Below, piece by piece: positions 25,456 to 33,786 of a stretch of 64,000 nucleotides of DNA. A program made the translations under genes and the position numbers. Every line of letters starts with the position of its first letter. Within the stretch, counting starts at the first letter, position 1. The DNA is from CAVWGP01 sp963754645 (GTDB lineage Bacteria; Pseudomonadota; Alphaproteobacteria; Bin65). The notes beneath the pieces were generated by a model. It made no database searches, was not told where the DNA came from, and was given only the letters and a program-made list of their open reading frames with translations. The DNA lies in assembly GCA_963754645.1 (NCBI GenBank), contig CAVWGP010000004.1:1240001-1304000 (forward strand), written 5' to 3'.

Positions 25456-25787
25456 GGCGCGATTGGCGCGGCGCCGAGCGCCCGGACCTTGGCCATCCGC
25501 GCCTCGATCTCGCTCGGGCTGAGAATGCCTTTCTCGACGAGCAAGGCCGCGAGCGACGCCATCCAGCGTTCGTAATAAGTCAGCGAATCGTACTGTTCGA
25601 CCGGCAGCGCCTCGATGCAGCGCCGGAGCTGGTCGACGGTGAGGATCGGCGGATCGCGCAATTGCAGGCAGCGCATCATCGCTTCGATGCGCTTCTCCCA
25701 CGGTTCGATTTCGTGTTCCTGCAGGCTGACGGGGCCGGCCGGCTGGCCGCCCATGTCATGGTGCTGGCGGAACGGTGTCTCGGTCAT
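25452..25787 (-). CDS. Nitrile hydratase beta subunit, N-terminal half as a separate protein
   Basis: A 111-residue protein corresponding to the N-terminal helical half of nitrile-hydratase beta. It shows HHDMGGQPAGPV, EPWEKRIEAMMRCL, LRRCIEALPVEQYDSLTYYERWMASLAALLVEKGILSPSEIEARM, all beta-N landmarks. It is also similar to the small accessory proteins that deliver metal-loaded alpha subunit, so either a structural subunit or a chaperone role is possible. First gene of a beta-N, beta-C, alpha operon. No downstream P47K-type metallochaperone is visible. Confidence 0.82.
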   Translation of the reverse strand: MTETPFRQHHDMGGQPAGPVSLQEHEIEPWEKRIEAMMRCLQLRDPPILTVDQLRRCIEALPVEQYDSLTYYERWMASLAALLVEKGILSPSEIEARMAKVRALGAAPIAP

Positions 25788-25868
25788 GGGGCTCTCGAAA
25801 AACGCAGTGGCGCCATGAATGGCGGTGGCGTTACAATGCCACTCTCGCAACGGCGGAGGCAAGCGATC

Positions 25869-26162
25869 GTGGACACGGCCAAGTTCGAGGCGGAGCTGAA
25901 GCAAGGAGGCTTCGACGAAATCGTCACGGCGTGATTTCCCGCCGGGCACGATGTCGGCGACCACAGCCACCCTTACGACGTGCGCGCGCTGATCCTGGAC
26001 GGCGAATTCACGATCTCGGCCGCGGGTGAAACCAAAACCTACCGGCCGGGCGAAATCTTCGCCCTGGCCAGGGACGCGCGCCACACGGAACGCACCGGCC
26101 CCGCCGGCGTGCGCTTTCTCATCGGCCGCCGGCATGATCCGCGCCGCGAGCGCGGAAATTAG
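25869..26162 (+). pseudogene. Cupin-domain protein interrupted by an in-frame TGA
   Basis: From GTG 25869 the frame reads VDTAKFEAELKQGGFDEIVTA, then TGA (25932-25934), and then without a frame change FPAGHDVGDHSHPYDVRALI, LDGEFTISAAGETKTYRPGE and HTERTGPAGVRFLIGRR to a stop at 26160-26162. Both sides belong to the same small cupin family (metal ligands His, His, Glu and His in HDVGDHSHPYD...GE...H). A single C-to-T change from CGA would explain the stop. It may be a genuine null allele or an error; no selenocysteine context is evident. Confidence 0.65.
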
Positions 26163-26561
26163 GTGCCACCCACACGCACCGACGCCGGTCTTCTTGAAAG
26201 TCACGCCGCGCTGGGTCCGTACCGTTGTCTGCGAAACGCCGCCGGCGATCGGATGAACGCTTCCCAAGCGCTCCGCGCGGCGGATACGGCAAACGCAAGA
26301 CTGTGTCCTGCCGAATATCAATTGGTCAAATCAAAAAGCGAAAAAGGCCTGGCGTCTATTGCGCTCAGATGGCGAAATACTATAACTGCAGCTACACAAC
26401 TGAAATCAGTGTTCTTGTGGCTGGCAGAGTCCGCGATGGAGTTTCCGCTCAGTTCGATACTTGACCACAAATTCGTTAGGGCCAGTGAACGGGCAATAAC
26501 TGGTCCATTCTGCCGCTAGTTCGTTGACTTCAATTGCCCAAATCTTCTCGAGGTTCCAGCC
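26163..26561. other. About 400 bases without a recognised gene
   Basis: This stretch is less GC-rich than its neighbours, especially 26300-26540. Open frames on the plus strand (such as 26163-26519) have no family resemblance and poor codon usage. The last 40 bases probably hold the promoter and ribosome-binding site of the small secreted protein at 26562. It could be degraded foreign DNA. Confidence 0.35.
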
Positions 26562-26858
26562 ATGAAAATATCGATTTCGAAATCGCTGTTAATTTTCAGC
26601 GCCGTCACGGTTTTTTGCCTGCCCAATGCCGCTTTCGCCACGAACAACGACCAGGCATCTGCGCTCTGTAAGAAGAATCCGGCTTGCAAGGCGATCCCCG
26701 TCGGCGGGGAAGGCGGGAGCGTTTTTTATACGGATGGGCATTTTCTCGTCTTCTGCCCGTCGGGTGGGGCGCCGTGCTATGTCATCGTTAGCAAAACGGT
26801 GAAGCCGAAGTCCACCGTGGCCGCGAAAGAAGCGGATTTCCTTTCCGCCAAACGATAG
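26562..26858 (+). CDS. Small secreted protein, unknown
   Basis: A 98-residue protein with a clear Sec signal peptide (MKISISKSLLIFSAVTVFCL then PNAAFA, residues 1-26). The mature part has four cysteines: CKKNPACKAIP (two) and FCPSGGAPCYVI (two), probably two disulfides, and a Lys-rich tail. No family recognised. It is convergent with the DUF1186-SEC-C gene and stands alone after an AT-richer intergenic stretch. Confidence 0.65.
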   Translation: MKISISKSLLIFSAVTVFCLPNAAFATNNDQASALCKKNPACKAIPVGGEGGSVFYTDGHFLVFCPSGGAPCYVIVSKTVKPKSTVAAKEADFLSAKR

Positions 26859-26942
26859 CGCGCAATTCCAATTGCGGTGGTTTCCGCCGGGCGCGGCTGG
26901 ATGTGGGCGCGCGCCCCGGTTCACACGATCGCCGCGGGCGCC

Positions 26943-28403
26943 CTAGCCGGCCTTGGCCCCGCAGCAGCGTTTGAACTTGCGCCCGCTGCCGCAGGGGCAT
27001 GGCTCGTTGCGGCCGACCTTGGCCGCCGGCGCGGCTTTTCCGCCGCTCGCGGCCCCGTCGCGGCGCCTTTGCCAGTAGGCGCGGATGCCGTGCACCGATT
27101 GCGTGAGCGATTCGATAGCGTCCACAAGCTCGTCGCCGGCCAACCTTTCGGCCGGATCTTCCGCCGCTTGCGAAAGAATCAGGATCGGCGCCACGAGCTC
27201 CGACCGTTTCCGATCGGTCAGGAGCGGCTTCCAATTTTCCGCTTTCGTGCCGATGCCACAGGCGAAGCCATAGCACCAATCCTCCAGTGCCTCGAGCTCG
27301 CAATTCGCCGGCGAAGTCCATCTGCCCGCCCGGAAATAGGTGTCGATCGAACTTGCGTAGCGCAAAATCAAATCGGTCGCGTAGGCTTCCTGCTCCGGGC
27401 TGTCGTAACTCGGCCCTTCCCCGGAACCGGCTGCAACGCCCCAAATGACCGGAAGATACTCGCTCGGCGGCACCGCCACAGGGCCGATCGCCAGCGCCGT
27501 CAAGAAGCCTTCGAATTCCGCACATGGCATGGTTGAATCGGGTACGTGCCGGCAGGACAAGAAGCCGCCGAGCCAACCCTGTTCGATCTCACTCAAGGGC
27601 ACCTGCCGGCCGGCGGCGGCGAGCGCGGCCTTCAATTCCGGGTCCAAGTTCAATCCGGGGTCGCGCAGCCAGTGCAGCGGCGCCGCCGGGTCGTCGATCG
27701 GCCGGGCATTGGTGCGCCAATCCCGGTCGCTCGCAATGCCGTTCGATTCGATCCGGCGGATATCGTCCTCGGTCTCGTCGGGTTCGAAAACGTCCTCGGG
27801 AATGCGGCCCTCCTTCAGGGCGGCGCGCAAGTTCGCGGCCTGCTCCTTGATGCCAAGCATCAAGACCGCTTTCTGCCAGCCGAGCCAGGCGCTATCGCCA
27901 TCTTCGGCAAGCCGCTCGCGCTCGAAACGCGCGACGAATGAGCACGTGCTTTCGCGCGGCACCAAGCCCCGCGCCGTCAGTTCGGCAAGCACGTCGAACA
28001 AGACCCAACGGACCGTTTCATCCGCCGAGCTATCGGCGATCACATCCATCAACGCCCCGGCGTCACCGTCGAAAATCGAAAACACGACGCTCGGCAGGGA
28101 CTTCGTGGTCGCGTCGCCGAGAATCCCGGCGACGCTGTCGTCCGGACGCATCAGAAAACGCAGCAGCGGCCGGTACAGCGCCTTGTGCTGCGCCGCGGCC
28201 AACACGTGTATGCCGTAGAACAAGAGCGAGGATTGGCGCGGCAGCAGATAGACGCCATCCGCCGCCTTGTTCGCCACTTCGAAAATGGCCGGCCCAAGCG
28301 ATTCGGCATGCGCAACGGCCTGCCGCATCGCATCGGCCGGCAAACCGGTCGAGGTTTCAAGTTCCTCGCGGATCGCCTCCAAAGTCATGGCTTCGTCGGG
28401 CAT
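26943..28403 (-). CDS. DUF1186 - UPF0149 (YecA) - SEC-C multidomain protein
   Basis: A 486-residue cytoplasmic protein. Residues 1-230 resemble DUF1186 (helical repeats: PADAMRQAVAHAESLGP, SLLFYGIHVLAAAQHKALYRPLLRFL). Residues about 280-430 match the YecA/UPF0149 fold (EQGWLGGFLSCRHVPDSTMPCAEFEGFLTALAIGP and LEDWCYGFACGI). The C-terminus is a SEC-C zinc motif, GRNEPCPCGSGRKFKRCCG, with its CxCx8CC ligands. SEC-C domains attach proteins to SecA or the ribosome. The start is 3 bases after the enoyl-CoA hydratase stop, so the genes are likely co-transcribed, perhaps by chance. Confidence 0.82.
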   Translation of the reverse strand: MPDEAMTLEAIREELETSTGLPADAMRQAVAHAESLGPAIFEVANKAADGVYLLPRQSSLLFYGIHVLAAAQHKALYRPLLRFLMRPDDSVAGILGDATTKSLPSVVFSIFDGDAGALMDVIADSSADETVRWVLFDVLAELTARGLVPRESTCSFVARFERERLAEDGDSAWLGWQKAVLMLGIKEQAANLRAALKEGRIPEDVFEPDETEDDIRRIESNGIASDRDWRTNARPIDDPAAPLHWLRDPGLNLDPELKAALAAAGRQVPLSEIEQGWLGGFLSCRHVPDSTMPCAEFEGFLTALAIGPVAVPPSEYLPVIWGVAAGSGEGPSYDSPEQEAYATDLILRYASSIDTYFRAGRWTSPANCELEALEDWCYGFACGIGTKAENWKPLLTDRKRSELVAPILILSQAAEDPAERLAGDELVDAIESLTQSVHGIRAYWQRRRDGAASGGKAAPAAKVGRNEPCPCGSGRKFKRCCGAKAG

Positions 28404-28406
28404 TCG

Positions 28407-29208
28407 CTATCTCCCCTTGAACACGCCGTCGCGTCGCTCGTTGAACGAGCGCACGCCTTCGGCGAAATCCTCGGTCTTGGCGATGATCGGCCGTTGGCGC
28501 GTGAGATCGGCGATGGCGGCGTCTTGACCTTGCGTGACATAGATCCAGGAATTGTTCCGCGACGCCCGCACCGCCAAGGGCGCTTGCCGCGCGATATTCT
28601 CGGCGATCGCGACGGCTTTGGCCAAGCCCTGCCCGCCCGGCACAACCTCCTGGACGAAGCCGAGGCGCAGGGCGGTCGCCGCATCGAACTCGTCGCCGGT
28701 CAGCAAATAGCGCATGGCGTTGCCCCAGCCGGCGCGCTCGACGAAGCGGATCGTGGCGCCGCCATAGGCGCCAAGGCCGCGCTTGACCTCGACCTGGCCG
28801 AAGCGCGTGCCCTCCTCCGCGACCACGATGTCCGCCGCCAGCATCAGCTCGATGCCGATCGTGAAGCAAATGCCCTTGACGGCGCACACGACGGGCTTGG
28901 TGCGATGGGGCCGCTTCAAGGCCAGCGGGTCGATCAGACCCATCGGGCACCAGATCGGCGGTGATATCGAAGGCGGAAAGCTGCAGACCGGCGGTGAAGT
29001 GCGCGCCTTCCGCATGCAACACCGCGCACCACAAATCCGGATCGCGCTCATAGTCGGTGTAAGCCTCGGCCAATTGGCGCAGCATCGCGGGCGTGAACCC
29101 GTTGTATTTTTTCGGGCGGTCGATGGCGATGAGAAACACGCGGCCGCGCCGCTCGGTCGCGATGCGGCCGGAGTCGGGCGAGCCAATCGCGCTGTTCGTA
29201 TTCGTCAT
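28407..29208 (-). CDS. Enoyl-CoA hydratase/isomerase family protein (one frameshift)
   Basis: A crotonase-fold enzyme of about 266 residues. GRVFLIAIDRPKKYNGFTPAML and HAEGAHFTAGLQLSAFD form the oxyanion-hole region; after the break KPVVCAVKGICFTIGIELMLAADIVVAEEGTRFGQVEVKRGLGAYGGATIRFVERAG contains the second oxyanion segment. The frame breaks near 28940 (a surplus C before GATGGG); removing it reads ADLVPMGLIDPLAL. The single extra base agrees with the span. It likely acts in CoA-dependent degradation of a compound imported by the adjacent Liv system. Start ATG 29208. Confidence 0.82.
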
Positions 29209-29292
29209 TTTGCTCCTCGCGGATGGGTTGGCGCGAGCATTCACCATCGGCCGCTCCTGTCAATGGCGTCGGCCGCAAACAGGATCGCCGGC

Positions 29293-30132
29293 TTATGCCG
29301 CGAGAAAATCTTCGACGATGCGGTGGTGCGCCGGTACATTCAGCGCCGGCGCGTGGCCCACGTCCGGAACGGTCACGAGTCGGCATTGTGGCCCGCGTTG
29401 GGTCATCGCCTCGGCCACGTCGGCGAGCAGCAAATCGCTTTCGGCGCCGCGCAAGCACAGCGTTTTGGCTTCGATCGCATCGTATTCCGGCCACAGATCG
29501 TAGTCGCCCGGATGGTGGATGAACTGCAGGACCATCTTGGGATCGTAGTGCGGCGTCACCTTGCCGTCGGCCAGCCGGCGAACCGAGGTTTCCGTCAGCC
29601 GCCGCCATTGCGTGACAGTGAGGAAACCATAGGGCTTGTAGATTTTGCGGAAATAGGCCTCCAACTCGGACACGGTGTCGAAGGCTGCGGGACTACCGGC
29701 ATAACTCCGGATGCGGGCAATCGCCGCATCCGCAAGCTTGGGGCCGTTGTCATTGAGAATGAGATGGCTGATGCGCCCCTTGAGCGCCGTCGCCGCTGCT
29801 TTGATGCCGATCGCGCCTCCCATCGACGTGCCGACCCAGCGCAGCGAGCAAAGTCCCATGGCATCGACAAATGCCACGGCGAGATCGCGGTAGAAAGCCA
29901 GGCAATATTCGCGCTCCGGCGCCGGGCTCCACTGGCTCAAGCCGCGCCCGATCATGTCCGGGCACAGCACGCGATAGCGTTTGGCAAGCTCGTCCGCGAG
30001 GTCGTCGAAATCGCGCCCGGTGCGCGCCAAGCCATGCCACAACACGGCGGCTTCGCGGTTCTCCCTGCCGCGCTCGGTATAGTGGATCTCGCGGCCCAGC
30101 ACCGACACATAGTTCAACGTCATCCCGCTCAT
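29293..30132 (-). CDS. Alpha/beta hydrolase downstream of a Liv importer
   Basis: A 279-residue alpha/beta hydrolase. The oxyanion region is AAVLWHGLARTGRDFDDLA, the nucleophile elbow is WVGTSMGGAIGI (Ser), the acid lies in LCLRGAESDLLLADV (Asp), and the base is VPDVGHAPALN (His). MIGRGLSQWSP is the usual second oxyanion loop. ATG overlaps the LivM stop codon, so it is translationally coupled to a permease. This suggests it cleaves an ester or amide imported by that system. Confidence 0.86.
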   Translation of the reverse strand: MSGMTLNYVSVLGREIHYTERGRENREAAVLWHGLARTGRDFDDLADELAKRYRVLCPDMIGRGLSQWSPAPEREYCLAFYRDLAVAFVDAMGLCSLRWVGTSMGGAIGIKAAATALKGRISHLILNDNGPKLADAAIARIRSYAGSPAAFDTVSELEAYFRKIYKPYGFLTVTQWRRLTETSVRRLADGKVTPHYDPKMVLQFIHHPGDYDLWPEYDAIEAKTLCLRGAESDLLLADVAEAMTQRGPQCRLVTVPDVGHAPALNVPAHHRIVEDFLAA

Positions 30133-31187
30133 CGCCGCTGCCTCAGCTTGCCGACAACGCCCACCGGGAAAAAATAAACCGAAAGCACGAACAGGACTCC
30201 GAGCCAGAGCAGCCACCGATCCGGATGCAGCAATTTGGGCAGCAGCGGCAGGCTTTCGAGCGACTTGCTCGCCAATCCCATCAGCGACTGCAGATAGTTC
30301 TGCGCGAGGATGAAGATAGCGGTCCCGATCGCGGCGCCGTACATCGTCCCCATCCCGCCTATGACAACCATCAGTAGAATATCGATCATGATCGCGAAGC
30401 TCAGCGACGTGTCGGGGCCGATATAGCGCAGCCACAGCGCCATCAGCGCGCCGGCGAAGGTCGCCATCAGCGCGCCGAGACAGTTGGCGACGGTACGGTA
30501 GACGACCGTGCGATAGCCGATCGCCTCGGCCCGGAACGTGTTCTCGCGGATCGCCTGCAGGACGCGGCCGAACGGCGAATTGACGATGCGGACCATCGTC
30601 AGGAAGAGCGCCAACGCGCCGAAAAATACAATGTAGTAGGCGACGATCCGGCCGGTGATCGCGACTCCGAGGATTTCGGCGTCGAACAGGCGGAAACTCG
30701 GCCGCAGCAGCGCCGGCACGCTGAACGTGCGGCCGTCCTCGCCGCCGGTGAAGTTCGAAAGCTGCGACGCCAGGATGGCAAAGGCCGAAGCGACGGCGAG
30801 CGTGATCATGGCGAAAAAAATCGCGCGCACGCGCAGCGAAACCAGGCCGATGACGAGCGACAGCGCCAGCGAGACCAGGATCGCGATACCGAGACCGCCG
30901 AAAACGGCGCCCCAATTGGCGCCCCAGCCATGCAGTGCCAGTCCGACGCCGTAGCCGCCGATGCCGTAGAACATGGTGTGCGCGAACGAGACGATTCCGG
31001 TATAGCCGAGCAGCAGGTCGAACGAGGCAACAAGGACGATGAAATAGCAAATTTTCGCCGCCACGTTGAGCGGCTGCGTGCCGGGAAAGACGAACGGCGT
31101 CGCGGCGAGCAGCACGACGATCGCGCCGAGGATCGCGGCCAGTGCCTTCGAGCGCGGAAAGTCGCCGGACAGGAGATGGCTCAGCAT
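30129..31187 (-). CDS. livM: Branched-chain amino-acid-type ABC permease LivM
   Basis: A 352-residue inner-membrane permease. About ten membrane segments; DLLLGYTGIVSFAHTMFYGIGGYGVGLAL is the characteristic LivM entry and RENTFRAEAIGYRTVVYRTVANCLGALMATFAGALMAL the ATPase-contact region. It pairs with LivH. The symbol denotes family, not substrate: the operon also codes for a hydrolase and an enoyl-CoA hydratase, so the load may be an acyl or aromatic compound. Starts 11 bases after the LivH stop. Confidence 0.9.
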   Translation of the reverse strand: MLSHLLSGDFPRSKALAAILGAIVVLLAATPFVFPGTQPLNVAAKICYFIVLVASFDLLLGYTGIVSFAHTMFYGIGGYGVGLALHGWGANWGAVFGGLGIAILVSLALSLVIGLVSLRVRAIFFAMITLAVASAFAILASQLSNFTGGEDGRTFSVPALLRPSFRLFDAEILGVAITGRIVAYYIVFFGALALFLTMVRIVNSPFGRVLQAIRENTFRAEAIGYRTVVYRTVANCLGALMATFAGALMALWLRYIGPDTSLSFAIMIDILLMVVIGGMGTMYGAAIGTAIFILAQNYLQSLMGLASKSLESLPLLPKLLHPDRWLLWLGVLFVLSVYFFPVGVVGKLRQRR

Positions 31188-31197
31188 CGCGGCGGCC

Positions 31198-32226
31198 TCA
31201 GCGTTTCGCCACCGGGTAGAGGCCCTGCGGACGCCACATCAGGATCAGGACCATAAGCAGGATATTCGATCCGAGCGCCACCTTCGGCGCGAGAAAACCG
31301 GTGTAGTTGGCGACCAGCGCCACCAGCAGCGAGCCCAAAAAGCATCCGCCGACCGAACCGAGCCCACCGACGATGATCACGACAAAGATTAAGACCATGA
31401 CCTCCATGCCCATGCCGGGCGTCAGCGTCTGCTTGTAGAACGCCCACATCACGCCGCCCAGCCCGGCGAGCGCCGAGCCGGCGACGAAGACGCCGACGAA
31501 CAGGCGCCGGATGCGATAGCCGAGCGCTTCGACCATCTCGCCATTCTCGACCCCGGCGCGGATCAACAGCCCGAGCTTGGTGCGATTGAGGACGAGCAGC
31601 ATCGCGGCGAACACGACGAGGCCGACCGCGACGGCGAGGATGCGGTAGCGCTCGATCGCGGCGTCGCCGATCAGGATCGAGCCGCGGAACGCCGTCGGCG
31701 GCGGCATCGCAATCGGGTCGGCGCCCCAAAAAACATGGATGAGCTGTTCGGCGACGATCAATCCACCCATCGTCACCAGGATTTGCTTGAGGTGATGGCC
31801 GTAAACCGGCCGCACGATCAAGCGCTCGAATCCCCAGCCGAGCGCGCCGTTGATCGCCATCGCGACGACAACGCAAAGCAACAGCACGGCGACATTTGCC
31901 GGCACCGAATCCGCCTGCACCATGCCGGAAAGCGGAACGACCACGAGCGTAACCGTGAATGCGCCGAGGGAAATGAACATGCCATGTCCGAAATTCATGA
32001 CATCCATCAGGCCGAAGACCAGCGTGAGGCCCGAAGCCATGACGAATATCATCATGCCCATCGCCAAACCGGCGATCGTCAACGTCAGCCAGCCGGCGCT
32101 GCTTCCGATCATCGGCAAAGCCGCGAGCGCCAGCCCGGGGACAAGCAGCAGCGGCAGCCAATCGACTTTTGGGCGCGGCGGGTTGGCGCCTTGAACCGCT
32201 ATCGGCGAAGCCGCCTGCGCGCTCAT
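31198..32226 (-). CDS. livH: Branched-chain amino-acid-type ABC permease LivH
   Basis: A 342-residue permease with about eight membrane segments. FVMASGLTLVFGLMDVMNFGHGMFISLGAFT is the LivH signature, and LLIRAGVENGEMVEALGYRIRRLFVGVFVAGSALAGLGG the coupling loop. Start ATG 32226, overlapping the LivF stop. Hydrophobic Met-rich helices near residues 55-75 are normal for the family. Confidence 0.9.
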   Translation of the reverse strand: MSAQAASPIAVQGANPPRPKVDWLPLLLVPGLALAALPMIGSSAGWLTLTIAGLAMGMMIFVMASGLTLVFGLMDVMNFGHGMFISLGAFTVTLVVVPLSGMVQADSVPANVAVLLLCVVVAMAINGALGWGFERLIVRPVYGHHLKQILVTMGGLIVAEQLIHVFWGADPIAMPPPTAFRGSILIGDAAIERYRILAVAVGLVVFAAMLLVLNRTKLGLLIRAGVENGEMVEALGYRIRRLFVGVFVAGSALAGLGGVMWAFYKQTLTPGMGMEVMVLIFVVIIVGGLGSVGGCFLGSLLVALVANYTGFLAPKVALGSNILLMVLILMWRPQGLYPVAKR

Positions 32227-32948
32227 TGGTGCGCCTCCAGCGACAAGCCGAGCAGGTGCTTCTGCATCGCGGCATCGCGCGCCAAGGCCGCCATCGCGCC
32301 GGTGTGGCGGATTCGGCCATCGTCCATGACGGCGACGCTGTCGCCGAGGCTTCGGGCAAACATGAAATTTTGCTCCACCAGGAGGATCGTCGTCTCGGCA
32401 TCCTTGAGCTCGCGGAATGCCGCAATCATGTTGTGGATGATGGCGGGCGCCAGGCCCTTGGTCGGTTCGTCGACGAGCAGCAGCTTGCGCGGCTCGATGA
32501 CGGCGCGCGCGATTGAGAGCATCTGCTTCTGACCGCCGGAAAGCGAGCCGGCCGCCAGCAACCAAAACTTTTTCAACGCGGGAAACAGCCGAAACACCCA
32601 TTCCAGCCGGCGCTCGTCGGGCGCGCGGCCGCGCACCGCCAATACGATGTTTTCGCGCACCGTGAGATCGGCGAATATGCCCATGCTCTCGGGAACATAG
32701 GCTATGCCGAGGCGCGCGATATCGGGCGTCGGCAAGTTGGTGATGTCGACGCCGTCGAATAGGATACGACCTTCCGACGCGCGCCACAGGCCCATGATCG
32801 TGCGCAGGGTCGTCGTCTTGCCTGCGCCGTTGCGGCCGAGCAGCATGGTGAGCTGGCCGCGCGGCACTTCGATATCGACGCCGTGCAGGATGTGATAGCG
32901 GCCAATATGCGTTTGAACGCCTGAGAGCGTCAGGAACGGACCGCTCAT
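32223..32948 (-). CDS. livF: Liv-type ABC transporter ATP-binding protein LivF
   Basis: A 241-residue ATPase. Walker A is LLGRNGAGKTTTLR, the signature is LSGGQKQMLSIARA, Walker B is KLLLVDEPTKGLAP and the switch is LVEQN. The typical LivF end MQKHLLGLSLEAHQ is present. ATGA overlaps join it to LivG upstream and LivH downstream, giving a tight operon. Confidence 0.92.
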   Translation of the reverse strand: MSGPFLTLSGVQTHIGRYHILHGVDIEVPRGQLTMLLGRNGAGKTTTLRTIMGLWRASEGRILFDGVDITNLPTPDIARLGIAYVPESMGIFADLTVRENIVLAVRGRAPDERRLEWVFRLFPALKKFWLLAAGSLSGGQKQMLSIARAVIEPRKLLLVDEPTKGLAPAIIHNMIAAFRELKDAETTILLVEQNFMFARSLGDSVAVMDDGRIRHTGAMAALARDAAMQKHLLGLSLEAHQ

Positions 32949-33757
32949 GCCGGCGTCTCCGCCGGTTCGCCCGGGTCCAACCCCAAATAGGCCTGTTGAA
33001 CGACCGGCGACGCGATAATTTCGGCGGGCTCGCCATCGGCCACCAGCGCGCCGTTGTGCAAGACGATAATGCGATCGGCGAGCGAGCGTACCACGTCCAT
33101 CTTGTGCTCGACGAGTAGGATCGTCTTGTCGCGCTGTTCTTTGATGCCGCGGATGAGATCGAGAATGACCGGCACTTCATCGATGCTCATGCCGGCGGTC
33201 GGCTCGTCGAACATGAAAATGTCGGGCTCGAGCGCTAGCAGGATCGCGACTTCGAGCTTGCGCTGATCGCCGTGGGGCAGCGATCCGGCAATTGCGCCGG
33301 CGCGCGGCGTCAGTGCCGTCCGATGCAGATAATGTTCGGCCTTTTCGATGAACGCGCGATGCCCCGACCAGACCGACCATAAATTGAGGCCGAACCGAGC
33401 TCGGCTTTGCACGGCGAGCCGGACGTTTTCGAGAACGGTGAGATTAGGAAACAGGCTGGTCAATTGAAACGCCCGGCCAATGCCGCGCCGTGTCCGCTCG
33501 GGCGCGCCGAGCGGCGACACGTCGTCGCCAAATAAGTGAACGCTTCCGGCGCTGGCGCGAAGTTGGCCCGAAATCAGGTTGAAATACGTGGTTTTGCCGG
33601 CGCCGTTCGGCCCGACAATGGCGGTCAGCGTGCCGGGGCCGAACGCGCACGACACGGCGTCGACGGCGACGTGTCCGCCAAATCGGATCGTGAGATCGCG
33701 AGTCTCGAGAACGGGCGGCTCAACCGCCTCCGGTGCCGGAGCGAACATCGCGCGCAT
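32945..33757 (-). CDS. livG: Liv-type ABC transporter ATP-binding protein LivG
   Basis: An ATPase of about 270 residues. Walker A is VGPNGAGKTTYFNLISG, followed by the LivG hallmark RRGIGRAFQLTSLFPNLTVLENV, then LPHGDQRKLEVAILLALEP and Walker B FMFDEPTAGMS. Here the signature is LPHGDQRKLE, in which the usual LS-G-G-Q reads L-PHGDQ, typical of LivG. Start ATG 33757 or 33748; longer frames into the binding-protein gene are shadows. It follows livK by 29 bases. Confidence 0.9.
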   Translation of the reverse strand: MRAMFAPAPEAVEPPVLETRDLTIRFGGHVAVDAVSCAFGPGTLTAIVGPNGAGKTTYFNLISGQLRASAGSVHLFGDDVSPLGAPERTRRGIGRAFQLTSLFPNLTVLENVRLAVQSRARFGLNLWSVWSGHRAFIEKAEHYLHRTALTPRAGAIAGSLPHGDQRKLEVAILLALEPDIFMFDEPTAGMSIDEVPVILDLIRGIKEQRDKTILLVEHKMDVVRSLADRIIVLHNGALVADGEPAEIIASPVVQQAYLGLDPGEPAETPA

Positions 33758-33786
33758 GCCGCGAGCGACGCGGCCTGCTCGTTCGG

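Noticed and set aside
25932..25934. TGA as selenocysteine codon in the cupin gene
   Set aside because: The position is not a catalytic cysteine in the family and I see no SECIS-like hairpin directly after it.
26163..26519. 118-codon open frame in the gap before the small secreted protein
   Set aside because: No homology, no ribosome-binding site, and atypical codon use.
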